64,000 nt of DNA from Cymbidium sinense. Its lineage: Eukaryota; Streptophyta; Magnoliopsida; Asparagales; Orchidaceae. The translations under genes were made by a program, and so were the position numbers. The notes beneath the pieces were generated by a model. That model was not told the DNA's origin, did no database searches, and saw only the letters and a program-made list of their open reading frames with translations. The DNA is taken from the NCBI GenBank assembly GCA_021442155.1, contig CM038221.1, positions 45,765,648 through 45,829,647 on the forward strand. The letters run 5' to 3'. How positions within the stretch are numbered: the first letter of the stretch is position 1; each line of letters begins with the position of its first letter. Positions 50,815-62,087 of the stretch are shown piece after piece.

Positions 50815-50820
50815 ATGAAG
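50815..50820 (+). CDS. LAZY1: LAZY1 exon 1 (6 nt, Met-Lys)
   Basis: ATGAAG directly followed by GT (50821). A two-codon first exon is a known peculiarity of IGT-family genes. Joined to exon 2 it gives MKLLGWMHRKF, the family's N-terminal block. Gene finders normally miss it. Confidence 0.85.
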
Positions 50821-53800
50821 GTCGGATACTTTATTTTTTTTATTTTTTTATTTTTTTTTTTCTTAATGATCAATTGGTCTTCTTGAGTACGTTTAATTTT
50901 AATTGCTTAATTTAAATCTCAGCTGCTCGGTTGGATGCACCGCAAGTTTCGACAGAACAACGGCGATACAGAAGGGACCTCCCCAATGGTGAGAGTCCAT
51001 GTTAATTTTCTTCTTTAATATTATTAAATTTTAATAAGAGAATCTTTTTCTTTTCAAAATTTCAAATTATTTAGATATGTCGATGATAATATTTTAAAAT
51101 AGAGTTGTTGTAAAATTATTTTTTTATATTTTAATTGTAAAAAAAATTATGTCACAACCATTTGAGAAATACAATATATAATCCAATTCACACAACATAT
51201 ATTTCTTTAATTATTATATTCTAATTCATACAACATATATTTCTTTAATTATAAGTAAAAGTTAAGGTTTTCTATTTAAATTTAAGTATTTAAATGATAT
51301 AGAAAGATATGTGCATCTTCTTCAAATCCTGAGATAAGGTGATTGCATAATTTCAAAATAAAATTTTCTTAAGTTTTAAATTAAGTAAATAGATTTAATA
51401 TAATAAGTATTTTATTAAATATTTTTTTTAGTTTATTGAAAATTCAATTTAGAAATTTCACTTCATGTTAACAAATTTAAAAATAAATTAAATATATTTT
51501 TACTTATTAATCGACTTTTATATTTCAAAATTCGTAAACTGATCTAACAAATATTATTTAATTCTTGAAATAATAAGTTAAATAAAGAAGCATTTGCATA
51601 CATACCTCATAAATTTTTTAAATTTACATAACTGACATCAAATGATTTTATATTTATACATTTATAATATTCAAATCTTTAAAATCACATCAAAATTATT
51701 ATTATTCATATATTTTAAAAGTAAATACAAGTTTTCATATATAATTAAAATATTAGACATATAAATATCAAACTCATCAACTAAGCAAAATCATGTCACT
51801 CAATATTGTTTGCTATATTATTTTGTAATAGTTTGCATTAAACATTCACATTTATTAGTGCTTAATTCATAAATAAATAAAAATATATTTTTTTCACTCA
51901 TATAATTAACATATTTGTTTCTAACATATAAATCACAGAATCTAGATCCATGAGCATTTGCGATTTAGGAGGCTGTCAATAAATTTATGAGTAATATTAT
52001 AATATTTGATTCCTATATAAAAAAAAATGATATGATAATATAACCAATTAAATAAAAGAAATATCTTAATACATGCCACACAATTTTTATGCATTTTCAC
52101 ATCTAATATTAAAAGTTGAATATTTATTTATCTAATATTTTTTATACTAAAAAATTGGATTTTATTTTTTAAAAATAAATATGTGATGATGATATTTTTA
52201 ATATGATATTGAAAATTAAAATATTATAATGGTAAAAATTAAATTTTTCATATTATATATTCAAATAAATCTCTTAAATTATTAAAGTTGATTTTTGTCA
52301 TTTGTTTTTGTTGTAATTTTAAAATGTTGGGATATTTACATACATAGCACATAATTCTAATATATTCACATGCATATTTAACAACTAAATTTTATTATTT
52401 ACATAAATACTACTAAAATATTTAATATTATATCAAAAATAATATCATCATTAATTTTTAAAATAAAATGCATATTTTCATACATAAATAGTGTTTATAT
52501 TATATATATATATATATATATATCAAAATATTAGGTGTTAGAAATGTAGATGTATAAGAATTGTGTGCTATGTGTATAGATCTTCCTTAAATTTTTTATT
52601 TTTATAAGAATTTAGTGCATAATTAAAATATGTTAATATATACGTGTTTAACATTTATCAACAATATGGCTTGTTCTATAATTGGCGCATGGATAATCAA
52701 TAGATTTGATTTCTCATACTAAAAAAGTAAATATATTTTATTTTTATTTTATACATATGTAGATTGCTTCTTAATTCCAAATGTTTTAACTTTTGCAGGG
52801 TTAAAAAGCATTTCACTAATTAAAATAAAAAAATGAATCACAATAATGTAAATCTCAAAACTCTTCAATGACTTTTATAATTACTATAATATCAATTACT
52901 CACATATTTAACTCATTTTAGAACAAATTCAAAAGAAATGACTGAAAAAACTTTATTCTTGCCAACATTACAGCATGATATGCCACATACAATTTTCTTA
53001 TAAATTTACCACGCCCATTACTTACACCGAGTAATGCTCCGCAGCGTCCGCCTGCTTATACTGCCTCTCAGGCAGACCCTTAGCCGACGACCGCCGCCCT
53101 ATTCCACCGCCGATGATACTCCGGCAAGATTTACTCCCAGCTGAAACAGAACCATCTGAATTAACCGCCTCCATTCTCTTCGACGGCTTGCTCCACATCG
53201 GAACCTTTGGCTCCCCAGTTGTAATTCCAGAAAGCGTACCGCCGGCAACCCAAGAGGAAGCAATGACATCGGCACTAGTGAACGAAATAACAGAGAAAGA
53301 AATCGAGATGACAACAGAGAGTGACCTGGTAGCAATATCAGTGGAACTTGAGAAGGTGATCGCGGCTGAGTCGGAGAAAGAGAAGAGATCCGGCGACTGG
53401 CTCTCATCAGCGTCCGCGAGGCCTAGCTGTGCTGGATCCAGTGGGAAGATATCGGAGGTTTGTCCTTTGCAAGATTTCCTTTTTGGATCGACGGTTGAGG
53501 CGGTGGCGAAGCGGCGGCGAGGTTCGTTGGGGGAATTGTTCATGAGGACCCGAGCGGCGGAGGAAGGCGGCGCCAGCGAGAAGAGAGAAGGAATGACGCT
53601 GGAGGACGAAGACAGAGTGAAGCCAGCGCATACACCAGAAGAGATGACCGTGGAGATGGAGTCCATGCTCAAGTGCTGTGGATCTATTGGCAAGGGTGGC
53701 GCTGTCTCCAGGAAGCATCGTGGTGCGGAGACCAAGATTCAAAATGTAAGCACTGCCATTTTGTTTACCGGAGAAAGTACACGGTTAAAATCCACTAACT

Positions 53801-55257
53801 TCACCGTTATAATATTCAAAATGAAAAAAAATAATAATAATTAAATTGTATGAAAATCTTTGATAAAAAAATTGATTGAATTGGCTCTTAAACAAGCTAT
53901 AACAACATTTTCAAAGAATAAAAAAAACCTCATTTTAAAATTAAAAATATTAAAAAAACTAAATTTAATACAATAATATGATATTTATGCACATGAATTA
54001 GAAGTTAGAGTAAGATAATACTCTTGTGTTTACTTAAATTATAATCTTTGTAAGAATTGTCATTCACTTAAAGTATTTGTCATAGTTTAGGAAATATCTC
54101 CGAACTTGGAAGTTATATTCATTCATCTGCAAACTTTTCTAAGCTTGATCGACTATAATAATGCATTAAAAAATAGATAAAATAATTAAATTTAACCCTT
54201 TAAAGTAAAATATGATGAATCATACATAATAAAATAAGAAAATTTATAACTCTGCATATAAAATGTATAATTCTCTTTTATTTTCATATATGAATGGATA
54301 GTAAATTGATTGTAAAACCGAATAATAAAAATTACCTTATACACTATAATATTGAACAAATATATTTTTAAAAATAACATAGAAATAAAAATATAAAATA
54401 TAAAATAAAATTAATTTTAAACGATCCATTAGGGTTGTTCGGGATCAATTTTGTTGTTTTTTTAATTAGATGTAATAGAATAATGTTTAACTAGTTAATA
54501 GAACATTAATTACTTCTATGTGAACTTCAGCAAAATAATTCTAAACATTAGGTAGGAGGTATTGCCCCAATCTTTAAATATAAGTTCAAGGATTACGTGA
54601 TTAAAAGAAAACATTAACCAATTATACTTATATATTAATTAAGGGGCCATTTGAGTTCAATTTTATTTTATATTTCTATTTTTTTTTTATATTATTTTTA
54701 AAAATATGTTTGCTTAATATATTTTAAAAGTATTTTTAGTTTTTTTTATTTTTGAAATAAATTACATTATTTTTAAAAAAACACTAAAATTAACATTTTA
54801 CTATTTTGAATATTTTTAAAAATAATAATCACCATCAAATATATTTTATTACAAAGCATAATATAAATAAAATAACGTTTTTTTTCTTTAAACATTGTTG
54901 AGTGTAACTAACTAAGCTCAAGAGAATAAGAAAAAAAAAACTTGCACTGCAGATTTTGAGAATCTTCCAGAGAAAAATCCATCCTGAGAATTCTATCACC
55001 TCGAAGAAGAACACAAAGCCTGCGAAATATGAGATTAATAGAGATCACAAGTGCTTCACAAATAGCAAAAGCAGCAGAAACCCTAAAAACGATTATGGCA
55101 GGCAAGTTCTTACTCCAAAAAAGGCAGATGAAAAGAAGAGTTTCTCAAATTTCAAAGAGTCCAGATCTATTGTCAAGAACAACTCGACAGGTAGCCGCGA
55201 GCAGTGGATCAGGACTGACGCAGACTGTGAGTAATTCTTCTAGCTTCACCTTTTAAT

Positions 55258-55341
<84 letters not shown>

Positions 55342-57159
55342 CTCATTTCATTCATTTATGCATGGATCAAGTTTTCAATGCACTTGCTATAGAAGAAAAA
55401 CAATATATTTTCTCTCTATTTATATGCCACTTAATATATATTTTTATAATAAAGACTAACAGTTTTATTTAACATGATAAAATTTATTTTCTTGTAAATT
55501 AGAAAATTTCATCTTTTTGATGAATAAAATGCTCAAGGATACCAACCCTTAAATAAAACTAAAAAAAGTATGCGTGTGTGTGTCATATAAATATATATTA
55601 TGTGTGCTTCATTAGCGCGTAATTTATTTTTTCAATTTTGTAATCAGATCCAATTATGATGTTTCCAACACGTGTTATATATATAGATATATATAATTAG
55701 ATTCATAGTGATAATGACTTACCATAGAAACTTTAATGAGGAAATTGTTATATAAATTCTGCCCCACTGTCCTTGCCATAAGTTAAAACACCAAGATACA
55801 TTTTTCTGAAAGTGGACAATTCTCTTGTTTTAGCATGGGTTGTTAGGAATCTGATGACCAGTTGCTGTTGCTTGAGTCTTATCCAAACATCCATTAATTG
55901 GTCGCCAAAAGCCTAATATTGATGTTTACAGGCTAATAATTTTAAAGAAACGAAGCCAGTGATATGTACAGCCACTCTTTCATTACACTATCAAGGTACA
56001 GTCAAGCTTCATGATCGACTTCACTTTACAGGATTTAGAGAGATTAGGAAAGATTAAGTGGTTGAGCTGATCTCTCTGTTTATTCAGCAGATCCTTGTTT
56101 CCTACTTCTGTTTGTCCATTATACAGATATTAGGAAAATTAAAAGTTTTTTTTTTCTATTTTTCATACGTCTAAGCTATTTACAAACTTAGGGGACTGAT
56201 TGGGATCACTTTTATTTTTAAATTTTTATATATTTTTATTTTATTTTATTTTTTATGTTTTGATTCAAAATAAAAAATATTCGGTGATGATAATTATTTT
56301 TTAAAATATTCAAAATATCTAAAAATTATTTTTTATATTTTTTAAAAATAATAATATTTATTTTTATAAATAAAAAATATTTAAAAAATATTCTAAACAA
56401 ATATATTTATAAAACAAAAAATAAAAAATAAAATTGATCCCAAACATGCCCTTAGTAATTGAAAAATATGCACTTCTAATATTAGACAAGGAGAGCAATA
56501 ACATCAAAAAAAAATCCTAATATTCACTTGACATGATGCGATTAGTCCATGAAAAGTGTTCAAACAAATGAAATATGAACTAGTTGAAGCATAATCTTGC
56601 AAGATGATTAAGTAATGAATAAATATTATTAGCAAATCAAGTCAATCATTATCAAGTATATTGATGATTTTTAATTTTTGAATCCAATGTCAAAAAAAAG
56701 ATTTGTATTTTTATGGTGCAATAGATCTAAGTATCATAAAATTTAAGGAGGATTTATGTACATATCTTAGAATTCTTATGCATTTATTTGTTGTTTAAAA
56801 TTTAATATGTACTATATTACTCATAAATTTTTAAATAAGACCAAAAGTACTATTAATATCAACTTTTAAAACTAAATTATATATTTTATGTATATATTTA
56901 AAATGTTATATAAGTAAATATTAAATTATAGGTATTAGATATATAAATATATAAGAATTGTGTGATTTATAAGTAGTCCTCCAAACTTTAAATATATATT
57001 TTCATGACTTTACAATATATTAATAGTTCTTTAGAAAAATTAGTATATAAATAAAGATGAGGTAATTTTGAAGGCAAATTATATTGGTGTAGAAATATCT
57101 GCACGCTTAAATTTGTGGAACCACTCATAAGATGGGTGAGATGTTAGGTGGATATAAAT

Positions 57160-57226
<67 letters not shown>

Positions 57227-58035
57227 TACATATATTTTAATCTCTTTTTAATTCACTCACTGATGAGCGGTTTATGTGATTTGTGATGCATATGGAAAAT
57301 TATTCTTCTCCTATGATTGAGAAAAATTTAAGAACATGTGATTTGTATCTTTAAGCTCTTGGTGTATGAAATACACTTTGATCACTCATATAATCTCCGA
57401 CTTTTCTTAACTATTTTGCTTTATTATTTTTTAGTGCCTACACAACAATTAGTTGCATTCATTTTCATCTACTATGTTTCATATATAGACATGGAAATCA
57501 AGGTACCAATTTAAATTTATTGAATTGAATTTGACTTTGAGCTCAACATCAAAGCTTAAGGTCTTGTTAAGTAAGCACCAATTCAACTTAACTCTTTTTT
57601 TTTTTTTTTTGGGACGGGTATCCACCCAACACCCCACCCATCTTGGTGGGATATGGACTAATCTAGCGCCATGCGCATTAATCATCACCCACTCGACGGG
57701 TCCCCACTTGATGTTCATGGCGATGCCCTGGAGAATCGAGCGTCCGGGGATTCACAGCTCTCCCACCAACCAAGCTAAGAGTGGGTCAACTTAACTCTTT
57801 TACACACCTGCTGGGGACCCAATGATTAGCTAAAAATTACTAGGTTGTAAGTGAGCCTTGCTAGTTCATCGGTTAATAGTCAGCTAATTGGTGCGTCTAC
57901 TACCCCCTCACTAGAATACTTTTTCACTGAAAATTTATGTTATTTTTTTAATTCATCTTTATTTTTCCATTCTAATGATCAGTCGTAACTCTTTAATTTC
58001 ATGAGAACTCTGCAGATCTTGTGCTCGAGCTATAG
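50815..58035 (+). CDS. LAZY1: LAZY1 (IGT family) gravitropism and shoot/branch-angle regulator, five exons
   Basis: LAZY1 is a plant-specific protein needed for asymmetric auxin flow after gravity sensing; it sets tiller or branch angle (established). Seen here: exon 1 50815-50820 (ATGAAG), exon 2 50923-50988, exon 3 about 53032/53045-53745, exon 4 54953-55226, exon 5 58016-58035. The conserved blocks occur in order: MK-LLGWMHRKFRQNN, LFDGLLHIGTFG (the IGT block), TESDLVAISVELEKVI, CPLQDFLFGS with GSLGELFMRT, and TDADYLVLEL-stop. Exons 2, 3, 4 and 5 have GT-AG borders in matching phase except the start of exon 3, where a stop codon and a phase conflict leave the boundary open. Product about 350 residues, slightly short for LAZY1. 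Identification is strong; whether this allele is intact is not. Confidence 0.93.
50923..50988 (+). CDS. LAZY1: LAZY1 exon 2 (N-terminal block)
   Basis: Acceptor AATCTCAG at 50915-50922, donor ATG|GTGAGA at 50989. 66 nt, phase 0 at both ends, encoding LLGWMHRKFRQNNGDTEGTSPM. The first 13 residues match the conserved region I of LAZY1 proteins. Confidence 0.88.
50989..53031 (+). other. LAZY1 intron 2
   Basis: About 2.0 kb, strongly AT-rich, with a TA run at 52498-52522. The left border is a consensus GT; the right border is uncertain (see exon 3). No gene or element is recognised inside. Confidence 0.6.
53045..53745 (+). CDS. LAZY1: LAZY1 exon 3 (IGT block; 5' boundary unresolved)
   Basis: The coding frame (codons from 53035) reads ACLYCLSGRPLADDRRP, then LFDGLLHIGTFG (IGT codons 53197-53205), TESDLVAISVELEKVI (about 53317-53364), CPLQDFLFGS (53461-53490) and GSLGELFMRT (53521-53550). 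Donor AAT|GTAAGC at 53746, phase 0. The frame is closed upstream by TAA at 53032-53034. The AG at 53030-53031 is in phase but makes TAA the first codon; the better acceptor CTCCGCAG (53037-53044), used here as the start, is one base out of phase with exon 2. The minus-strand ORF over this exon is a shadow. Confidence 0.85.
53746..54952 (+). other. LAZY1 intron 3
   Basis: 1,207 bp, GT-AG, AT-rich. Nothing but A/T-rich low-complexity sequence is seen in it. Confidence 0.8.
54953..55226 (+). CDS. LAZY1: LAZY1 exon 4
   Basis: Acceptor CACTGCAG ending at 54952; donor ACT|GTGAGT at 55227. 274 nt, phase 0 in, phase 1 out. It reads ILRIFQRKIHPENSITSKKN at the start and GSREQWIRTDAD at the end, basic in between (many K/R/S/N), as in the C-terminal half of LAZY1. 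Homology to the family is clear at both ends. Confidence 0.9.
55261..55338. repeat. TA microsatellite in LAZY1 intron 4
   Basis: An uninterrupted (TA)~39 run starting 34 bp after the exon 4 donor. A length-variable marker candidate; the exact count may be an assembly estimate. Confidence 0.95.
57121..57162 (+). mobile_element. SINE 3'-end remnant in intron 4
   Basis: CCACTCATAAGATGGGTGAG followed by ATGTTAGGTGGATA, related to the 3' part of the complete SINE at 57599-57785, but in the opposite orientation and running into a TA microsatellite (57163-57218) instead of a poly(A). Confidence 0.55.
57163..57218. repeat. TA microsatellite
   Basis: About 28 TA units at the 3' end of the SINE remnant, followed by CACACACATACATA. 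It may have grown from the SINE's A-rich tail. Confidence 0.9.
57599..57785 (-). mobile_element. tRNA-derived SINE with 16-bp target-site duplication
   Basis: On the minus strand: an A-box-like TAGCTTGGTTGGTGGGAG (57760-57777), a B-box-like GCTCGATTC (57733-57741, one mismatch to GWTCRANNC), a body, and a poly(A) tail (T-run on + at 57595-57610). TCAACTTAACTCTTTT occurs at 57583-57598 and again at 57786-57801, the expected target duplication of LINE-mediated insertion. The ORFs across it (57479-57718, 57525-57794) are not genes. It sits in LAZY1 intron 4, opposite to the gene's direction. Confidence 0.88.
58016..58035 (+). CDS. LAZY1: LAZY1 exon 5 (YLVLEL-stop)
   Basis: Acceptor CTCTGCAG ending at 58015. 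The split Tyr codon (T from exon 4 plus AT) is completed and followed by Leu-Val-Leu-Glu-Leu and TAG. This EAR-like LxLxL C-terminus is the last conserved region of LAZY1 and is needed for function in the family (established). Confidence 0.9.
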
Positions 58036-58276
58036 GAGCTTGCAAAGGAACAAATCTAATATCGAAGAGGTTTGTAATAAGTTAGCTCTATCTGTTTTCC
58101 CTTATAATATGATGAAGTATTTGTACTCTCGAAGTGTCTTTGTCTGAGAATATTACTAAGAAATAATGGACAGTCCTGAGGCGACACAAAAACGTATGAG
58201 GAATTAATTACACGAAGTCCTAAAAAAGATTGTCTTGTCTTTATTAATTTTGTGTTGAGGCTTGTTTTATTTTGAT

Positions 58277-58282
58277 AATAAA
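58277..58282 (+). terminator. Candidate LAZY1 poly(A) signal AATAAA
   Basis: First good AATAAA after the stop (242 bp downstream), in a T-rich context. Plant polyadenylation signals are loose, so this is a guess. Between 58036 and 59200 nothing else is recognised apart from a TA run. Confidence 0.3.
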
Positions 58283-58507
58283 TTTTGTAAGAACAGAGCT
58301 CTCTACAAAATTAATAACGGTGAGAAAGTTTCTTGTAGGACATTTCATAAGGAATTCCATATGTTTATATATGGGCTATTTGATTGTCAGAATTATCAGT
58401 GTAATATAAATGGATTGCAGGGGTTTTAATTTTTTTTTATGCTTGGATCTATGTAGAATAAATGGAATGTAATATTTTAAAAGTATTTTTTATGCATTTT
58501 AATAGCC

Positions 58508-58510
<3 letters not shown>

Positions 58511-58560
<50 letters not shown>
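58511..58560. repeat. TA microsatellite downstream of LAZY1
   Basis: About 25 TA units; the ORF at 58462-58653 runs through it (Tyr-Ile repeat) and is not a gene. Confidence 0.95.
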
Positions 58561-58563
<3 letters not shown>

Positions 58564-59214
58564 TGGTTTCTCATTTTCTCCTCAGAATATAGATTGATTT
58601 TTTTTTATCTTTACATTATTAAAATTAAATTCTTATTTTTAAAATTTGATTAAATCAAAATTGCAGTAAATAAACTGAATTATATTTCAATTTTGTTTAG
58701 TTCGAATATAAAAAGTTTATTTCAGTTATATTTTTTTTCTCTTAGTTCTAAAATTATTTGTTTTCTGCAAATCTATCAAATGATTAACTCAAATAAATTG
58801 AATGTGCACCCCTAAAATCAACCAAAAAGCGTTCACAAAGTTTTGACATATATGTACTGCATTAGCTTGTTCTATGTAGGTCGAATAAAATTTATTAGAA
58901 TAATTTGACTCAATTATTCATATGTCAATGTTATTTATTTTTGAGCCAACAATAGTAAGCTAATCAAATTTTCAACCAGAAAACTTAACTTTATGCAACC
59001 ATTTAATATTTCAACCATAGTAGGGCCAACCATTTAATATTTCAACCTAAAAGTCTAACCATACTATTTTAAATATATCTAATGTAGAACGAAAGTTAAT
59101 ACTATTATGTGCCTTTCTAATCTCTTCTTCATTTAAGAGTTCTCCATTATTCTTCCTTAAAAAAAATATTATTAATATTTTTGGGAAATCAAAGAGTTGG
59201 TTCAAAAAATCAAT

Positions 59215-59820
59215 TTGAATGTTTGAGAGCATACATGGAACAAATACAACCAAAGAAAAGCAATCACACAGAATACACTAGATTTAATATGAAAAAACTC
59301 AAAAATGGGAAAAAAAATCACGGAGCTATATCATCAAAAAATTCACAATGAAAAAAAAAATATAGGAGAATAATACATATTACAATTATCTAGAGCCTCT
59401 CCACACTTTAATCAGTTTAGAGCACTCCACTTCACTCTCACTCAAAAGAGAATTTTTGAAAAGGTTTGGAGAAACTGTAGAAAAATTGCTTAAACAAAAG
59501 TCTTCCGACTCGTAGTGTCATGGCATCACGACCCTGGTGCCTAGGCATTGGCGTTGCTGTCCTCCAAGCTTTTTTGCACTGGTTCGAACGTCGCGGTGCT
59601 GACATCTATGTCTTTTGCTTTAATGCCAAGATGCTAGCTTCTTTGTCTTCCTGGTGCAAATTTGCAGGTCTTAGCGTCATGGAGCTGCCCTTCTAGTGTC
59701 GAGGTGGCATTTTCTGTCTTTGGAGCCAAGATCTCTTATTCTAGCGCTAAAGCACTGCATCTGTAGTTCAACCGACACGAAGGACATGGGGCTAAGCCAA
59801 GAGTACCTATCGATTGATTG
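59215..59820. repeat. Direct repeat copy 1 (retroelement-like)
   Basis: It shares an ordered series of blocks with 60355-60860: 'ACTAGATTTAAT(A/G)T', 'ATGAAAAAACTCAAAAATG', 'ACATATTACA', a CTCTCAC(T)CAAGAGA-like segment and 'GTGCCTAGGCATTGGCG'-type text. The GTGGAAAAAC-type block is common in plant LTR elements. Likely a copy of an LTR or of a non-autonomous element; no coding sequence. Confidence 0.5.
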
Positions 59821-60354
59821 GTAAAATCAGGCTCTACAAAATAACAAATATCATTATATTTCATGTATTAATGAACTCACTCAATCGTATTAATTCACTA
59901 TGGGAGTCACTTGCCCTTTACCTTGCTCAACAACATTAGAAATATTTAAAGACTCTAATACACTAATAACATGACAAAAATATTAATATTATTTTTGATA
60001 TTAAATTTTGTGTTCATAGATAATAATTATATTGTTAGCCTAGATGAGAGATATGAAGAGTCATATAGCTACTATTGTGATATTGAAGCATGGGTGAAGG
60101 GTATAGATGACTCAAGAAAAGGATAAGGATATGAATACATGATTGGTGATGCTTACAATGATCTAAGTGGGATTACTCGTATTGTGTGAATAGTTGACTC
60201 TGAGAGGTCATTCTCAAACAATACTATTATAGTATTATATGAGACAAGTGGAGTAGATGACATGGATGCTTAAATATATCTTGAATAACTTCTTTAGTTA
60301 TCTAATAATATAAATTCCAAAAAAAATGTTTGAGAGATTCAACACGGAAATTAG

Positions 60355-60860
60355 TTTGAAAGTTTTGATTATATACAGAGCAAATAAAACCAAAGTAAAA
60401 AAACAATCAAACAGAGGAATACTAGATTTAATGTGGAAAAACTTAAGAATGAGAAATAAACCATAGATCAACATTACTAAGAAATCCACTATGAAAGAAA
60501 ATTTTAAAAAATAGTACATATTACACTAATCTCAAATCTTTTCATACTTTAATCACTCTAGTAAACTCCATCTCTTGTTCCTCTCACAAGAGACTGTGAA
60601 AAAATTATAGAAAATTGAATGAATATGAACTCAACCATTCCATAGTGTTGCAATCTAGCACCTAGGTGCTAGCGCTATTATCTTCTGGCTTTTTTACATG
60701 AATTCGAGCCATGCAACTCCACTCCTGTAGCACTGGCCTTTAGGTCTTTTCTAAACTTGGTGCTTGAGTCATAGCGCCACGGCGATGCCTCCTACAATGT
60801 AGAGGCCCTGACTTCTCTGTCTTTAAAGTCAAGTCTTTCATAACGAATCAAGACATTATA
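60355..60860. repeat. Direct repeat copy 2 (retroelement-like)
   Basis: Same blocks as 59215-59820, about 1.14 kb further on, diverged. The ~0.5-kb segment between (59820-60340) shows no recognised gene. The pair could be the two LTRs of a short non-autonomous element or a tandem duplication. Confidence 0.5.
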
Positions 60861-61252
60861 CACTAGAAATTTTTTCCCGGGGGCACTGTGTAAGAATTAT
60901 GTAATTAATTCTGAAATGTGGCCCACATTAATTATTATTCAGTTTACTATTTAATAATTAATTATGTACTTAAATCTCATTGGTCAAGAGGGAGTTTGAT
61001 CAATCGTTTATGGATCATTTGATCAAATAAAGTGTCTCTCCATAGAGAAACTGCCGGTCCTCTTCCTACACTTTAATGCGTAAGTGTCTCTCCATTAAGA
61101 TGATTACATGAAGAACATTTGGGTGAAGGAAGAGAACCCCTAGTTTGACAAATTCAAAAGAACTCGTGATAAATCAAGGTATGTGATTTATTTATTAAGT
61201 GAAGTTTTGTGAAAGTCACTTTGTTCAAGATTTTGAGTTTATAAGTTTGATA

Positions 61253-62086
61253 TGACCCTGAAAATTCTACTAGTCGAAGCACAAATCTTGATGCCGAAAG
61301 CAAGCTGATCAGAAATTGAACCTGGTCGAGATCAAGTACTTAAAATATCATTGGAAATTTTGGGACATCAGTTAAATTTCTAAAAGGCTCTCAAATATGG
61401 AGTGTTTATAGTCAAATCGAGCGTCTCGACGAGCCAGATCTAACAAGCTCAAGATCTTACAATTCTGACTTTATTTGAGCATTCAAATACACAAAATACA
61501 TCATATGATCAAGGGAATCATCATGAGCCGTCCGATGAAGTGGAGTGGTTCGGATTTTGCATGTATTTACAGAGACGCCACTCCTCCAATCTATAAATAG
61601 CCCCTCATTTCTCATATGAGGGAGGTCGAGCAAGAGAGAGGAGAGAGCTCTAAAGCTTGAAGATCCTCCAAGCACAATCGTGTCACTACTCGACGGTCGT
61701 CAACCACCGCCGCCGCCGCAGGCCGCCGCCGCCGCCGATCCTCGCCGTCGTCAATCTCTGTCGGTCTCCATCATGACGACCTTTATCGTCAGTCGCTGTT
61801 CCCCGGTATTCACTATCATCTGCTACGACTAGCAACTATTACAACCTGAATGTGACTACATAGTCGTTGTTCATTTCTCATATACAATTCTGTAATCCCG
61901 TTATCGGGAAGATTTTGTACTTTGAAACAGATACATGGAAGCTTTTACGGCTAGCCTGGTTTTTTTCCCTCTTTCGAGATTTTCATAAAATTCTAGAGTT
62001 TTCTTGTTCACTCTTTAAATATTGTGTATGTGGATTTCACAAGGCTAAAAAAACTTTACTCTACCGCAACTAGTTTTCTAGACGCA
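61253..62086 (+). mobile_element. 5' LTR of a third LTR retrotransposon
   Basis: Begins about TGACCCTGAAAATTC (start approximate) and ends TTTTCTAGACGCA. Inside are CTCCAAT (61583-61589), the TATA box TATAAATA at 61592, and a CCG-repeat-rich leader (61700-61745). The sequence right after 62086, ATTTGGCACCTGTGGAAAC, resembles the tRNA-primer site TTTGGCGCC… that follows LTRs of Tat/Athila-type elements. LTR length about 0.83 kb, unlike the 7.7-kb family. Confidence 0.5.
61592..61599 (+). promoter_or_regulatory. TATA box of the third element's LTR
   Basis: TATAAATA preceded by CCAAT at -8 to -4 and followed about 30 bp downstream by GGGAGGTCGAGCAAGAG, a plausible transcript start zone. Best-defined promoter in the window. 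Confidence 0.6.
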
Positions 62087-62087
62087 A

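Larger units (their letters stand above)
55227..58015 (+). other. LAZY1 intron 4
   Basis: 2,789 bp, GT-AG. It holds a long TA microsatellite (55261-55338), another (57163-57218), a SINE remnant (57121-57162) and a complete SINE (57599-57785). The tiny last exon lies only 230 bp after the SINE. Confidence 0.85.

Noticed and set aside
53022..53735. 237-codon open frame on the minus strand
   Set aside because: It is the antisense of LAZY1 exon 3; the plus strand carries the conserved family blocks, the minus strand none.
53407..53742. 111-codon minus-strand frame in the same place
   Set aside because: Another antisense shadow of exon 3 produced by its GC-rich codons.
57479..57794. ORFs on both strands near 57.5-57.8 kb
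   Set aside because: They run through the SINE and its poly(A) tail.
58462..58653. Tyr-Ile repeat ORF
   Set aside because: Translation of a TA microsatellite.
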